Notes under the pieces: generated by a model
Told to the model about the DNA's origin: nothing
Databases searched by the model: none
The model's input: the letters and a program-made list of their open reading frames with translations, nothing else
Source: Adenanthera pavonina
Taxonomy: Eukaryota; Streptophyta; Magnoliopsida; Fabales; Fabaceae
NCBI GenBank assembly: GCA_026686845.1
Contig: JAIVEN010000012.1
Location: 19,780,501 to 19,844,500 of the forward strand
Length of the DNA stretch: 64,000 nucleotides
Direction of reading: 5' to 3'
Shown: piece after piece, positions 1 to 12,042 of the stretch
How the letters are laid out: the number at the start of each line of letters is the position of its first letter
Position numbering within the stretch: the first letter of the stretch is position 1
Program-made: the position numbers and the translations under genes

Positions 1-349
1 TTGCTCTATCTGTTGTAACAATATATTTCACCTAAACTTCTTTTTTTTTAAAAAAAATAAGTATAGTATAGTGATATTTTATTATATATCTCCTTTTTCT
101 TTTTAACTTTTAGTCACTATTTTTCTAAATCTACTATTAGATTTTTTTTTTCATTTGGAATCGTATTTATTTTAACATAGAAACAATATTTTTCTAAATA
201 TATATATATATATATGAAATATAGATCGTCCGAATTTAATTTACTATGTAAGATAGCAGTTGTACGGACGAGGATCTCCTTTTCTCTAAGTCCTTAGGTG
301 GAAACAAATTTAATTCATTTGCAGTTTTTATTTTCTTTTTATTTTTCAG
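1..349 (+). other. 3' part of the TIR-NBS intron of TNL-A
   Basis: AT-rich, no open frame, ending in a pyrimidine-rich tract and TTTTCAG at 343-349 just before the NBS exon. The stretch resembles the corresponding intron of TNL-B (about 19400-20117), including the shared words around 60-130 and 220-340. The TIR exon expected upstream is outside the window. Confidence 0.7.
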
Positions 350-2489
350 CTCAGGGTCCCAAGCTATTCAGGGAATTGTTAGAGAAGTTAAGAAAAAAAA
401 GGATCAAATATATTATGGCCATTTTAGCTTTGTTGGGATGCAATCTCGTGTGGAAGAAGCAGAAAAGCTAATGAATTTGGGTTCAGGGGATGAAGTTCGA
501 GTTGTAGGCATTTGTGGTATGGGAGGATTAGGGAAGTCTTCTCTTGCTGCAGTTTTATATCTTAAGATATTTCACCATTTTGATGCTTTTTGTTTCCTTT
601 CAAATGTAAGTGGATATTTAAAGCATGGTGATCTTTCTCTAGAAGAACTTGTTCGCAGAAATTTGGAGACCGATAATTCAGAGATAAGAGATATTATAAG
701 CAAAGAGTTCTTAGCATGCAAAAGGCTAAGAAACCACAAGATTCTCATTGTTCTTGATGGTGTCGATCTTGTACAAAATCTAGAAGAATTGAACTTGGAT
801 GAAAAATCTCAAAGTTGTTTTGGTCAAGGGAGTAGAATCATCATAACAACTAGAGATGAAAAAGTCCTTGAAATTTCTAAGGTTGATGCCATTTATAGAC
901 CTGAATTGTTGACTAAGGATCAAGCTTTTCAACTATTTCGTTCTAAAGCTTTTCAAAGTGAATATCCTATTGGTGGTTTTGAAGAGATGATATATAAGGT
1001 GCTGGAATATGCTCATGGCCTGCCATTTGCAATTGAAATGTTGGGTTCATTCTTGTTTGGAAAAAGCATCCCAGAATGGAGAAATTTCCTGTCTAGAGAA
1101 GAGATTATTCCTCCCTATTATATAATGGTGGTGCTGAGAAAAAGTTTTGATGAGCTGGATGAAATGAGTAAGGATATGTTTCTAGACATTGCGTGTTTTT
1201 TTGTAGGGAAGGACATTTCTTGTGTAAAGGAAATTTTACATGATTGTGGCTTTTTTGAAGAGATAGGAATCAAACTTCTTATTGAAAAATCACTTATAAC
1301 TATTTCGAAACAAAGAATGCAAATGCATCGTATGTTGCAAGCAATGGGGCGAGAAATTGTACGACAAGAATGCCCAAGTCAGCCAAAAAATCGAAGTAGA
1401 TTGTGGCTTTTCAGTGATATCAAACATGTCATGAGTAAGAATTGTGTTTTCAGTAGAGATAGGGAAGGCAAGTTTTCAATGAGCCCAAACATGGTAAGTT
1501 TCGTGCACCCCATTTTTCTTTAGCAAAACCTTATAATCTATAAAATTAAATTAATAATCTAAAATCTATAAAATTAAAGTAATAATATAACATTTTGTTA
1601 TATATATATATATATAAATGCTTTCTCTATTTTTTTTTTCCTTAGGCAATTGAAAATGTTGAAGCTATAGTGTTGGATTTGGAAGAGACAAAAAGGGTTA
1701 CATTGAGGATCGAAGCTTTATCATATATGAGCAACCTTAGATTGCTCATATTTCGTAATGTGTATTTTTCTGGAACCCTTTACAATCTTTCAAGCAAGCT
1801 GCGATATGTTTCATGGCATCAATATCCTTTCACTTCTTTGCCATCAAGTTTTAAGTCAGATACACTCGTTCAATTAATTATGCCTGATAGCAATATCACT
1901 GAAGTATGGATGGGCAAAATGGTAATGATAATGCATGTTCTTTTTTTGTTCTCTTTTTATTTATTACACATTCAAAAAGCTTGGAGTTATTTAATCAAAT
2001 CCATGATAATATAGATATCTGTTGCTTCATGCATGTCAAGTGTGTCAAGTTTCATGTTTTTAATTTTAAATACAAATATAGCTAATTATCTCTTCTCTCA
2101 TGTTTTTTTTTTCTCATTTACAGTTGCTCCCTAATTTGAGAAATATGAATCTTCATGGCTCAAAAAATTTGATCAAGACGCCAGAATTTGAGGGGGTTCC
2201 AAATCTTGAGAAGCTAGTCCTTGAAGGATGCACTGGATTATTGCAACTTGATTCATCTATTGCTAAACTTCCAAAGCTCAAAGTCTTAAATTTGAGAAAT
2301 TGCATTAATCTTGTTAGTATCCCTAATTCCTTATTTTCTCTAAGCTATTTGGAAATTATAAATCTAGCTTGCTGCATAAAACTTGCTTCTTGTTTGAATT
2401 ATTTTCCGTTTGAGGAGCTTAATGATAGTGACACTCCACAGCAATCATTTCCTTCTAAGGGAAAGTTATGGAGGCAAAAATCTATATAA
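350..2489 (+). CDS. TNL-A: TIR-NBS-LRR immune receptor, 5' partial
   Basis: Intracellular immune receptor, NBS-LRR part only. Inferred exons are 350-1493, 1646-1921 and 2124-2489, all with GT-AG borders. The first enters in phase 2 and the later junctions are phase 0; the frame stays open to TAA at 2487-2489. Counting from Met at 438, the P-loop GMGGLGKSS is at residues 27-35, kinase-2 reads LIVLDGVD, RNBS-B is GSRIIITTRDEKVL, then GLPFAIEMLG, FLDIACFF, and MHRML where MHDLL is usual. The 276-nt exon encodes the linker and first LRR (LRYVSWHQYPFTSLP). The last exon holds about four LRRs, among them LPNLRNMNLHG and LPKLKVLNLRNC. The LRR region is much shorter than in typical TNLs. The final D of kinase-2 fits the TNL class, but the usual second D is G. 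TNL-B is a close sister at about 18.6-22.2 kb. Open in frame here, but function is unproven because the TIR exon is not visible. Confidence 0.85.
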
Positions 2490-3484
2490 GTGTATTTGGT
2501 ATTCAGAAATGCTATAATTTTTTTTTTTTTTTTCAATCATCTTTGTTTCTCATACCTCCCAGGCTCCCACTCTCTCCAACTCTTCCTTTGCTCCTCTCTC
2601 TGTCTCTATTTCAACATTTCATTTTTTTTTTGTTGAACCGAGTGTTCGAGTCCCTTCACACTGAAACTAACATATGGTCAAAAAAAAAATAAAAAGAAAT
2701 GTTAATATTTTTATTCTATGTAGTATTTGGAAGCATAGCTGAAAAAGGAACTAATATTTGTGAGCCACAGAATGCACATTTTTATTCCCTCAAGTGAAAT
2801 TATTTCATACGTGATTTTAAATGTAGAAAAATTATTAATTCATATTCAAAAGTTTAAAAAAATTAGTTATGCAGAAAAAATCATGGTTTATCGTAGAATA
2901 ATAGACTAATTAACAACAAAAATTTATATACGCAAAATTAACAATAAAAATTTTATTAATAAATGAGTGAATACATAGAATGTAGGATGTCACCTGTCAT
3001 CACACACGCACACACATATTTATTGGAATTTGAGGAAGGAATTAATTAGATACAGGAAAATTGAATGATTTACTCTATTGAGTGATGGTATAATGATACA
3101 AACCAGAAATCTGATGAAATAATGAACAATGAACGATGAACTCAAAGGTGAGGTGAATTGTTCACATAGTGACAACGAACAATCAACAATGAAAAAAGAT
3201 CAGTATGTTTACATTTTAAGCTTTTTGAATTTTTTTAAAAAACTAGTTTTAAGTTTGTCGTTAACAAATTATTTTCATTCTGTTTTTATTTTTCCAAAAT
3301 AAGAATTCAAAATAAAAAAAGTATTATTTAATATATTAAAATTACTCATTATAATATTTTTTTGTTACATCAAATTATTATTATTATTATTATTATTTAC
3401 TCTATAGATTTTACTTTGAGGGCAAGAAATCCATGTGAGAAGTTTCAATTCGACCTTTATAAAGAAGCATTTAAAGTGACTTTA
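2490..3484. other. 3' flank of TNL-A, no gene seen
   Basis: The first 470 bases match the TNL-B 3' flank (22227-22640), including a poly-T tract, a C/T-rich stretch and a poly-A tract. After about 2960 the two copies diverge. At about 3255-3281 a 27-base word occurs that TNL-B's flank carries as its reverse complement. (TTA)n lies near 3375-3400. No coding frame is supported. Confidence 0.5.
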
Positions 3485-6001
3485 TGTAACACCCTACCTC
3501 TAAAACACTTCTAGACATGACCAAAGACTTCTAAAATCCAATTAGCTAAACACAACCCCAACATTCCAAAATAGCTCCTCTAAACTTAAGAAAAGTGGAA
3601 ACAAATTAAAAAATGCCAGAAATTGGGCTGGGGCCGGGGGCCGCTACAGTACCGCCGCGACTCTGACCTTCCCCTGTTTCTCATATACTTCAGCCCTTGC
3701 TGGCATTGCAGTCTGGACTCTAAATCCATGGCCCCCCATGCTGGTTTCCACACCAGTAAACTCAACACATGGGGCGGACTTCTAACGCGCATAACTTTAT
3801 GCTCCAACCTTCGATTTACTTGATTTCAACTCTTACAAGTTAATCTAGTCACAATCTATCGGTAGACACCAACTTCACCTCAATCCAACTCTGTATGGAG
3901 ATTCAGGACCCTTGACACCGTTTTGTCCACTTATTGACCAAAACTCATCGCTAACAATCTCCAATTGCCACCAAAGGTAAATGGACACACAAAGACCATT
4001 CAAACATATCCAAAATCCCCAAACCAACTTGTCCAAAGAGGTTTCACCCCAAAGGAACCACTCCTTTGAGATTTGACCCCTTGGAACCCCTACTTGACAA
4101 AACGGGCTACAGGCCTAAAACATACCAATCAGGCCTACATCCAACTTTCATCATACATAACACACAACACATTTCCACATATAAAACCATACATACATCC
4201 ATAATAATCCTTATCAATTTCTTTAAGCTATCCATTACAAATATCCTATCCTACTTGGCATGAGTTAAATATCCAAACTACACAATAACTACATAGACCT
4301 AGTACTCCCACATCCGATGCTACTCCCGCGTCTTCTCAAGACTGGTACCAAAACTGTCACCTGAAAGGTTAGTCATGGGAGAGGGGTATGAGACAAAGTC
4401 TCAGTAATTGGGAACAACCACATACAATATATATATACTGACCCACACAGTCGTGCAATGCAATGATAATGAATGGTATGCATGTTCTCCCTCATACATA
4501 GCTAAAACCATGAGCTGTCATCATTACAAGACATTTCAATTGATGATTCCCTTCCAACAGTCGGTAAAGACTGATTTCGGGACATCACCAAGCTCACCTT
4601 ACCCTAATGCAACCCAGCCAATGGTTACACTAGAGCTCGGACCGTGGCTCTCCTTCCCCTGGACCATCACGAATTAATGGTAATTTAGGGAAGGTGCATC
4701 TCCAAATCCACTACCACCTAGGTCTCCCAAGTAGAGAATTTAGTGACAGGGATATTTCATTGTATCATATTGTCCTCTGCCGCCTGGCTCTCCCATGGAG
4801 AGGATTTAGTGGCAGAGATCTTTATCATATTATTATCTCATATCATATCATATCATCATCACTTCATGATCAATCTCTCACTATGCAATCATATGGTGAT
4901 GATGCCAATGTCATGTCAACATGCCTATACACACACACACACACACACACACATATATCATTATCATCACAAGCATCATATGGACATGCCAGCATACAAT
5001 GGTATAGGGATACTACACATCATACATACACAACATATACAATCATCATATATCAATTAGCCGTGCATACCACGATATATAGAGAAAAGCCACACACACA
5101 CATAATCAATATCGTGGTATGAAAAGGAACATGCAAATATATACATATATATCAACATATAATCACATAAACATACACCCGGTTACCTCAGGTTGTCAAT
5201 ACCACACTCACACGAGTTCTACAGGCTTTCTTGAACGCCAATCCCATGACTAGCCTCCTCTGAGTAGCCAAACAATCTTAACAATACCATAATATCTTAA
5301 TTAACATAACATACCAAATATCTAAATTCCACAATTCAACCCCTTTAACCTAACACAAGGTTCCAACACCCCTTTCATGCATCATTAAGCTCATAGGAAC
5401 CATTCAAACATCACTCAACCACATACACTTCGGATTCCTAAGAGCCCTAACCAAGAACAACCTAGAGTTAAGCTCTAAACACATAAAATCCTTTCAAAAC
5501 TCACACCCAAGCAACAAGAACACCATAACACACTTCATTAACCCCATTTAATCCATTTCAATCAGTGGATTTTGTCCCAAATCAAAGATCCCAACTTAAA
5601 ACTAAAAAACCCCAAGTTTCAACCGAAGAAAATGGAGAGGAATGAGTAGGGATCACTTACCAACTTGAATTCAAACTTTTGAAGTCCAAAAATCACTCCC
5701 AAATGCCGGAAATCTCGAACCCTAGCAGAGCTCTCTCGGTTCTCCTTTGTTTCTTTCTTTCCGATCGTCCGAAATAATCTGGATTTAAACGAAAATCCTG
5801 AATCTCGCTGCGGCTCTAGGACATCTCGCCGCGGCGCCATCATGTTCAGCTGAAACCACGCTACTGGACACGCTCTCGCCGCGGCGGCCCTGCTCCTAGC
5901 CGCGGCGTGGAGCTCTTTTAGACTCTACTTAAACCTTCCTTCATCCTATTTCCCATGATGCTGCACACAATACCAAGAAAGATATTATGAGGGGTGTTAC
6001 A
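3485..6001 (-). mobile_element. Ty3/gypsy-type LTR, probably solo, minus orientation
   Basis: The 2517-bp block begins TGTAACACCC and ends GGGTGTTACA, perfect inverted termini of the kind seen on chromovirus-type gypsy LTRs. It is flanked by CTTTA and TTTTA, a near-perfect 5-bp target duplication. No gag-pol frame lies inside. Read on the minus strand, its first 350 bases match the sequence starting at 63649 (+), including the repeated CCGCGGCGAG words and a TTGGTAAGTGATCCCT-like donor. A single LTR without internal domain suggests a solo LTR left by recombination. Assignment to a Tekay-like lineage rests on the end motif and is inference. Confidence 0.75.
4929..4952. repeat. (AC)n microsatellite
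   Basis: About twelve AC units inside the gypsy LTR, followed by AT-rich sequence. Confidence 0.9.
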
Positions 6002-6285
6002 TTTTATCTTTTCTTTTTTTAAAAAAAAAGGTTTAAAAAACACTTAGAAAATTATATCGAGTTTTTTGGTGGATGTTCTTCTCTCCTTTATTAATGTCTA
6101 AAATATGTTCACAACCAACTGGGGGTCGAGTAAAAACAAGAAAATCACTATCAATGTCATGTGCCTATTGAGCTAGCCTTTAGCACATTTATTCGCTTAT
6201 CTAAACATATGCTATCTACTAACTTTTTCTTTTTATATTGTAAAGTTATTTTAAATAATTATTAATAATTAATATTAAAAAGAAA

Positions 6286-8743
6286 TAGGGGCAGAGCCAG
6301 GATTCAATGATGGGAGGGGCCGGGAAAGCATATATGATAATTGAAGAAAGTTTAACACTTAAAGTATATATTAAATTATGATATATAAAAATTTCAACAT
6401 ATCCGTAGTCAATTTTTCAAATATATAATCAAAACAAACATGTATTTTTCACAAAAAAAAACATGTACCTTCATTTCTTAAGTTGTGTACATCGATATTT
6501 CATGACATGAAAATCTTCAATTATCATATATATGGTAAATTGTTCAATAATCTCCTTCTCAATATAAACAATCATAATCAATGAGAAAATCATCTTCTAT
6601 CTTATTGTGAAACCTTGTTTTAATAATTTTCATGGCTGAACAAGCTCACTTATTAATTGTTGTTAATACTGGAAGAGTCAACACAAGTTGTAGTAATATA
6701 CTAATCAAAGGATAAAAATTAGACTTTACAACTCTATAAACTTTTAACATAATTCACCAATAGTAGACAAGTTTTAAAAAATTGGATCTTTGGGCACATC
6801 AAGCTCATAATATTGCAATTCATATTCCAATTGAATCTTTTCCTGGTTAGAAAAATCTAAAGAGTAAAATTTCTCAATCAAATTGCAAATGTCCTTAGCA
6901 TTAAATGACTTGAATGCATCCTTAGGATCTAAAGCCATGCTCAACGTAAGAAAATTAGTTGCTTATTCACTGAATCTACTATTCAATTCTTTCAACTGAT
7001 AATCTATAATAGCATTAAATATATTAACACAAAAATGATGATCAACTGTCACAAAATCTTTGTGTTGGTGAGATTGAATTATGTCAGAGTAAAAATCATT
7101 TATATCAAGAATTTCAATATCTTGACTACTACAAAAAGATGTAACTTTTTCTAGAAGAGTATTCCAACCACAATCTCTTAATTTTTTAATCAATAATTCT
7201 GTGGTGAAAATTGAGAACCTAACATTCAAAATATCTTGAGAATTTTGTTGCAAAGTTTGACAGAGTTTATTAGTAATTCCCATAATTTCTTTCATCACAT
7301 GTAAAATGAAAACAAAATCAAAGGACATAAATGCTTTAAGGGCATATGTAGCATCACCTCATTGAAAGTAAGTAGATCCTTTATTAGCTAAATCTTCAAG
7401 AACAAAAGTAGTTATACTATACATGCGTAAAAAACTGCATATAGAATTGAAATGAGAACTCCATCTAATGTCTCCTAGTCTCTGTAATGTGCCAATTTGG
7501 TTAGTTCCCCTTCCAATCTCAATCTCAATCTCATCATATGCAATCAAATTAGCAATTTCATATGCATAAATAACTCGTAACTCATCGTTTCACTTACCAG
7601 AAGAACACACAACATTAATAATTACATTTAAATTTTGAACGAAAGCATGAACATTGACTGCTTCTTTAGCTACAGCAACAAGAGTCAACTGTAGTTGATG
7701 TGCTTAACAATGTACATAATATGCATAAGGACATTTTTTAAGAATTAGAGCTTGATAAAGATTGTAGTTCTTCATTTGAGGTTGCATTTTGTACACTTGA
7801 TAAGAACATAAATTGCTTCTATTGAGGTTACATTTTGTGCACTTGATAAAATTGTACTTCTTCATCATTTTTTCTTTTCTCTTGAAAAATAAGTTCATAT
7901 TTTTTTTTCTTAAATATCGTTCAACTCTCAAAAAATTATATAGAATGCATATTAAACCTTGTAAGCTATAACAGTTAATTTTGTGACACAATTGATACTC
8001 TTACAATTAATTAATAAAAAGAAATAAAATATACTATTAAAAAAAACTCACAATTACGGAGCAATCACTCATTTCATTCATGATTCATCAATCATCATTA
8101 TCAACATTCAATAAATGTCTATGGCCCAGTAGGTGAAGTGAGAGTGTAAAACGAAAAAAAGAAGGAAAATCAAAGATACTCACCTCAAAGTGTAGTGGAC
8201 TAGCCATGTTATTTCTCTTTGTTAAAGAGAAATTACTGCTTTGATGCTTTTTGCATTTTTCTGATTGACGGATGATTGAAAAAAAAAGAGGGAGGGCAAA
8301 TGGAAGATGATTAGATGATGAAGAAGACCAATGTAAAGAATAAAGAAAGATAAAATAGTAAAGGAAGAGAGGGCCTAGAGAGATCAGATGAAGAAGACAA
8401 ATGGAAAGAATAAAGAAAGACGAAAGAGTAAAGGAAGGGAGAGGAGAAAATGAATCTGAAAACAAAGGGAGGGAGGGAGGAGTAAACGAAGAGAGAGAGA
8501 GAGGAAAGTGAAAAGTGAAAATGAAAGGTGAAAGGGAAAAATAAAAAGAAGAAAAATATTTAAAAAAAAGAGTAAAGTTGGTATTTAATAAATTAAAAAA
8601 GTAAAATATAAATTTAGGGGGATAAAAAATACACAATATATTTATAATATAAAAATTTAGTAACAAAAAATACCTAACATAAAACAAAAATTAAAAAATT
8701 TCGAGGGATCATGACTTCTACTAGTCCCGTGAATATGCCTATG
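6286..8743 (-). mobile_element. hAT-superfamily DNA transposon, inactive
   Basis: The element is flanked by the exact 8-bp duplication AAAAGAAA at 6278-6285 and 8744-8751. Its left end (TAGGGGCAGAGCCAGG) and the reverse complement of its right end (CATAGGCATATTCACGGG) are imperfect terminal inverted repeats of hAT type. The duplicated locus at about 23155-23170 reads straight through the same flanks with a single copy of the target-like sequence, an apparent empty site. Transposase relics lie on the minus strand inside. The 8088-8687 portion is A/G-rich on the plus strand and low in complexity. Confidence 0.85.
6480..7760 (-). pseudogene. hAT transposase relic (TTF-zinc-finger/DUF4371 type)
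   Basis: Cut-and-paste transposase remnant. Reading leftwards, the pieces are AHQLQLTLVAVAKEAVNVHA (about 7710-7640), GTNQIGTLQRLGDIRWSSHF (about 7500), SFDFVFILHVMKEIMGITNK (about 7325), HHFCVNIFNAIIDYQLKEL (about 7010), then ALDPKDAFKSFNAKDICNLI and a C-terminal stretch ending near 6600 with LPVLTTINK*ACSAMKIIKT. The last matches the hAT dimerisation block, where a T-V-E-R-A-F-S-A-like core is usual. Stops and frame changes break it at about 7360, 7550, 6960 and in the tail. The family match comes from memory of plant ZMYM1-like hAT proteins. Not functional. Confidence 0.8.
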
Positions 8744-10634
8744 AAAAGAAATTTAAAATAATAAAAATTATATATAAATTTATTTATTTAAAAAAGTTGG
8801 CCCACCGGAGTTGAAAGGTTGTGTCTGCCCTTGGACCCATCTCTTTGGTCGCTGCAAGGATTTAAGATGGGTTATATCGGTTTTTTACGATATAGATCCA
8901 TAAATTTGTCAAAAAATTCACATATATCTCTTTTATTTTCAAAATGTAATTTTAACAACATTTAAGGGAGGTTTGTGCAATTAAATATCTTTTTCAGCTG
9001 ATTTCGTAATTTTTGAAAATAGAGGGAATGTCCATATAATTTTAATAAAATTCATGTAAGAAATAAATAAAAATATTAGGGACTTTGCATAATTTTAGAA
9101 AAATATGAGACATCTATGTCTTTATATTAATCTTGAAAATAGAAAGGAACTTTGCATAATTTTAGAAAAATATGAGACATCTATGTTTTTATAACTAAAA
9201 TAACCTCATAAAGTACTTTTTTTTCTTTCCTTATCACTCACACGTGGATTAGTTTCTCTGTCGTGGTAAATAATCTTGGTAGTGTTAATATAAAAATCAA
9301 GAATAAAATCTCACGGATCAAGAAAAATAATTAAAATTATTAAATTTGTCATAAATGAAAATTAGTTTTAAAAAATACACTCATATAATGTCAATAACTT
9401 TTTTCAATAAATCAGAAAAATAATGTTAATCAATTTTATATTATGTAATTATTAAGAATGAATTGTATTAATTTAATTAGGGATATTTTTATAAATATTA
9501 AATATACCAGACAATACTTCTTTATTTCTTATATTTCTCAAATATTACTTATATTGAGGAACTGAGGTAATATGATATTATAAGATAGATATAAAATTAA
9601 ATTTACAAAAAGAGGATAACAAAATATTGGTAATCTTTGAGTAATATTTGAAATTTGAATTTATACAATTCATTTGCGATATTTGGGAGAAAATGATGGA
9701 AGGGAAGAGTGGATTTGTAAAATCGTAACATTTTTCTTTGGGAAAATTAATGTGAGGGACTTAAAGCAGTTAATATTTATTCTGAAGGGGGATAAAAATT
9801 ATGGAAATTACAATTTAAAATCAAAATAATAAATTCATTATAAAATAAGACTCTCAATTTTACTTATCAATATTTCAAATTTTTAATATTTTTTATGAAC
9901 TAAAATCTTTTTTGGTCTTTAACTGTAATTCTCCCTAAAATTTACAATTAAGATGGAGGACGTACCAAATATTATTAATTGACCTTCTCACAAAATCTGA
10001 AAATCAACTTCATCTTTACCAAAATGAAAAAAAAAAATCCTACTACGTGTCTTCTTTTCAACTTTTGTTTTCTTTTTTTTCTTCTGTTTTCGGCCTTCAT
10101 GATCAGAGTGTACCATTCTTCAGATCTGTGATTTCTAAGGAAATTAATAGGATTTCAGAAGTGCTATGTGACTATAATTCATGGAGCACGAAGTCAGAGC
10201 ACAGACTCGCTTGAGACATATGATTTATTTAACGATGCTTATATCGGACTCACCAAAATGTGGAGTTATTCGCGCCACCCTACTTGGAAGGACATAAATG
10301 TTCGGGGAATGGTGAGGTTTCTTGGAATCCCAGTGGGAGGTGATGGTGGTAGCAGTAGGGGATGCAACTAATGGTGGGGAAGGACACTGATCCTTCTTAT
10401 GATGGTTATAGTGCTCCTCTGGGTTTTTTCTTTCGTGTGCATCATTGGTTTTACTGAGAATTATGAAGTTATAATCCACAATGAGAGCAAGCATACCAAC
10501 TCACCAAATTGCTGTACTTGAACAAAGGGATATGTAGAGAATAAATAAATGAAGTAGTAGAATGAATTTTAGTCATTTTTGAGAAGTTTAAATAAGAATG
10601 TAAAAGTATGCCGGTAGAGTGAGCCACCAAATAA

Positions 10635-10778
10635 TTATGCAGCGACCGATTGGAAGACTCTGATATCCACTTTCTTTGGAAGTATGCAATTATTGGTGAG
10701 ATAGATGAGGAGAGGGCGAAAACATGGGAACTTCAACTGCCCATCTTAGAAAAAGAGGAAACTTCAACTACAATTTAG
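10635..10778 (+). other. Short conserved frame, possible lost terminal exon
   Basis: An open stretch after a stop at 10632 contains SDIHFLWKYAIIGEIDEERA and ends at TAG 10776-10778. The duplicate at 25086-25205 keeps the same frame, length and stop, with replacements (K/E, I/T, P/L, E/D, T/N). No family is recognised. It could be a C-terminal exon of the TNL or chance conservation between recent duplicates; the differences are mostly amino-acid-changing, which argues against strong constraint. Confidence 0.25.
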
Positions 10779-11340
10779 ATGAGGGCGGGGAGACTTTACG
10801 CGGAATGATTGTGTTTTGGCAAATCATTAGGCTTTGGGCAAGAAAAAAAAATCATCAGGCTTATTTTTTTACTAACCAATAAAAATAATGAAAAAATAAC
10901 TTGAGAAAACATAAAAAATGTTAATTTTAATAAATAGTAATTTAAAATAAAAATAACTAATAAGAAGATTTTAATAGAAAGATAATTAAAAAAATAGTAC
11001 GTAAAATAGTTATTTAAAATTAAAATAGATAATTTAAAAAAATAATAATGCAATGCTCAATTGATCTCTAAAATTAAAATTGTACAAAAAAATAAATTAA
11101 AAATAAATAAAGATAATGGGAACGGAAACTGAGATTATAGGTGAGGATTTTAAGGATTTTGAAACATGAAATTTAAATAGTACGAAAAATAAAACAAACA
11201 GAAATAAAGATAATGGGAATGGAAGTTGAGATGATGGGGGAGGAATTTACGGATTTTGAAATTTTTTAATTGAAATAGTACATATGGCTTATAAATAGTA
11301 ACTCTCCTTCAAAAAGTATTGTAATTAATATAAGGGATAT

Positions 11341-11614
11341 TGCGGTCAATTTCCAGACGGGCAGAAAAAATAGTTGTCAATTTCCACACTCCGCATTGTC
11401 CAAACGAGAGTCTCGTTATAAAAGCTATAATTCTAAAACAAATGTTCATTATGAAAAAAAAGACCCCAAGCCTGATGACACATTGAATTCTTGTAAACTA
11501 TTGTCCCATTATTATTATTGTCGTTGTCGTAATAGGAAGATGGACTGTCGTCATTTACTACAAAGTACTAACAACATGATCGTTTTTTTTTTTTTTAATG
11601 TGCGGTTCAATTAA
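11341..11614. other. About 270 bp present in copy 1 and absent from copy 2
   Basis: In copy 2 the sequence GGGATATAAGTAATTGTG (about 25746-25763) runs directly across, whereas copy 1 has about 270 extra bases between the same two flanks. No terminal repeat or target duplication was recognised, so insertion in copy 1 and deletion in copy 2 are both possible. Confidence 0.5.
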
Positions 11615-12042
11615 GTAATTGTGATTTGGAAAACAATGTCTCAGTAAAATGTTTAAGTAATTCTTTTGGAATTATGCAAAATATGGTTGCGTACATTGGT
11701 TTGGATTCCCGTCGACAACCCAAAATTTGACCATGTTTGATGGGATTTGAAAATGTGTACTCAAATCCCGAACTCAGGTTAATTATTCAAACGCAATTCG
11801 ACCAAAATTAATTCTTAGAGGAATTATAGTTAGGGATTAATAAAGTAAATTATTTATACAATCAAGTAATATTACGAATACTGATTATAAAGACTGCTAT
11901 ATAGTGTATTAAATTTATTATAAGGAGCATAAGTTTTTCAAAGTGCCAGCAATGGCTTGGACGCTGGCGCCAAATGACTCAGTGCACGACTGCACTCAGG
12001 ACACCTTCCAGAATGGCGACCCTGTCATTTGAGAACAGAACC

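Larger units (their letters stand above)
1..11870 (+). repeat. Segmental duplication, copy 1
   Basis: Copy 1 of a large direct duplication; copy 2 spans about 19400-25998. Collinear blocks are 1-2960 with about 19860-22640 and 8752-11870 with 23160-25998. Copy 1 is enlarged by the LTR at 3485-6001, the hAT element at 6286-8743 and a block at about 11341-11614 that copy 2 lacks. The duplication carries TNL-A and TNL-B together with several kilobases of flank. Boundaries were judged by eye. Confidence 0.75.
8752..11870. other. Non-coding flank of the duplication, copy 1
   Basis: AT-rich DNA collinear with 23160-25998. It has several occurrences of a degenerate word like TATAATTTTAACAAAATTCA (8.9-9.2 kb), which also occurs in introns and flanks at 23.4, 32.9, 56.7 and 61.9 kb. 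Short frames at about 10168-10371 and 10635-10778 are discussed separately. Nothing else looks coding. Confidence 0.5.

Noticed and set aside
4694..5122. Overlapping plus-strand frames of 142 and 105 codons
   Set aside because: They lie in the gypsy LTR across the (AC)n microsatellite; histidine/threonine runs come from the repeat.
8088..8687. 199-codon minus-strand open frame
   Set aside because: Low-complexity F/S/L-rich translation of an A/G-rich region inside the hAT element.
9510..9590. Stowaway-type MITE fragment (and counterpart near 24095-24170)
   Set aside because: Only short CTTCTTTATTTCTTA-like and GAACTGAGGTAAT-like ends are visible; too short and diverged to define an element.
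10168..10371. Conserved 67-codon frame, also at 24597-24797
   Set aside because: Starts at a non-ATG codon, no domain, and similarity is explained by the segmental duplication.
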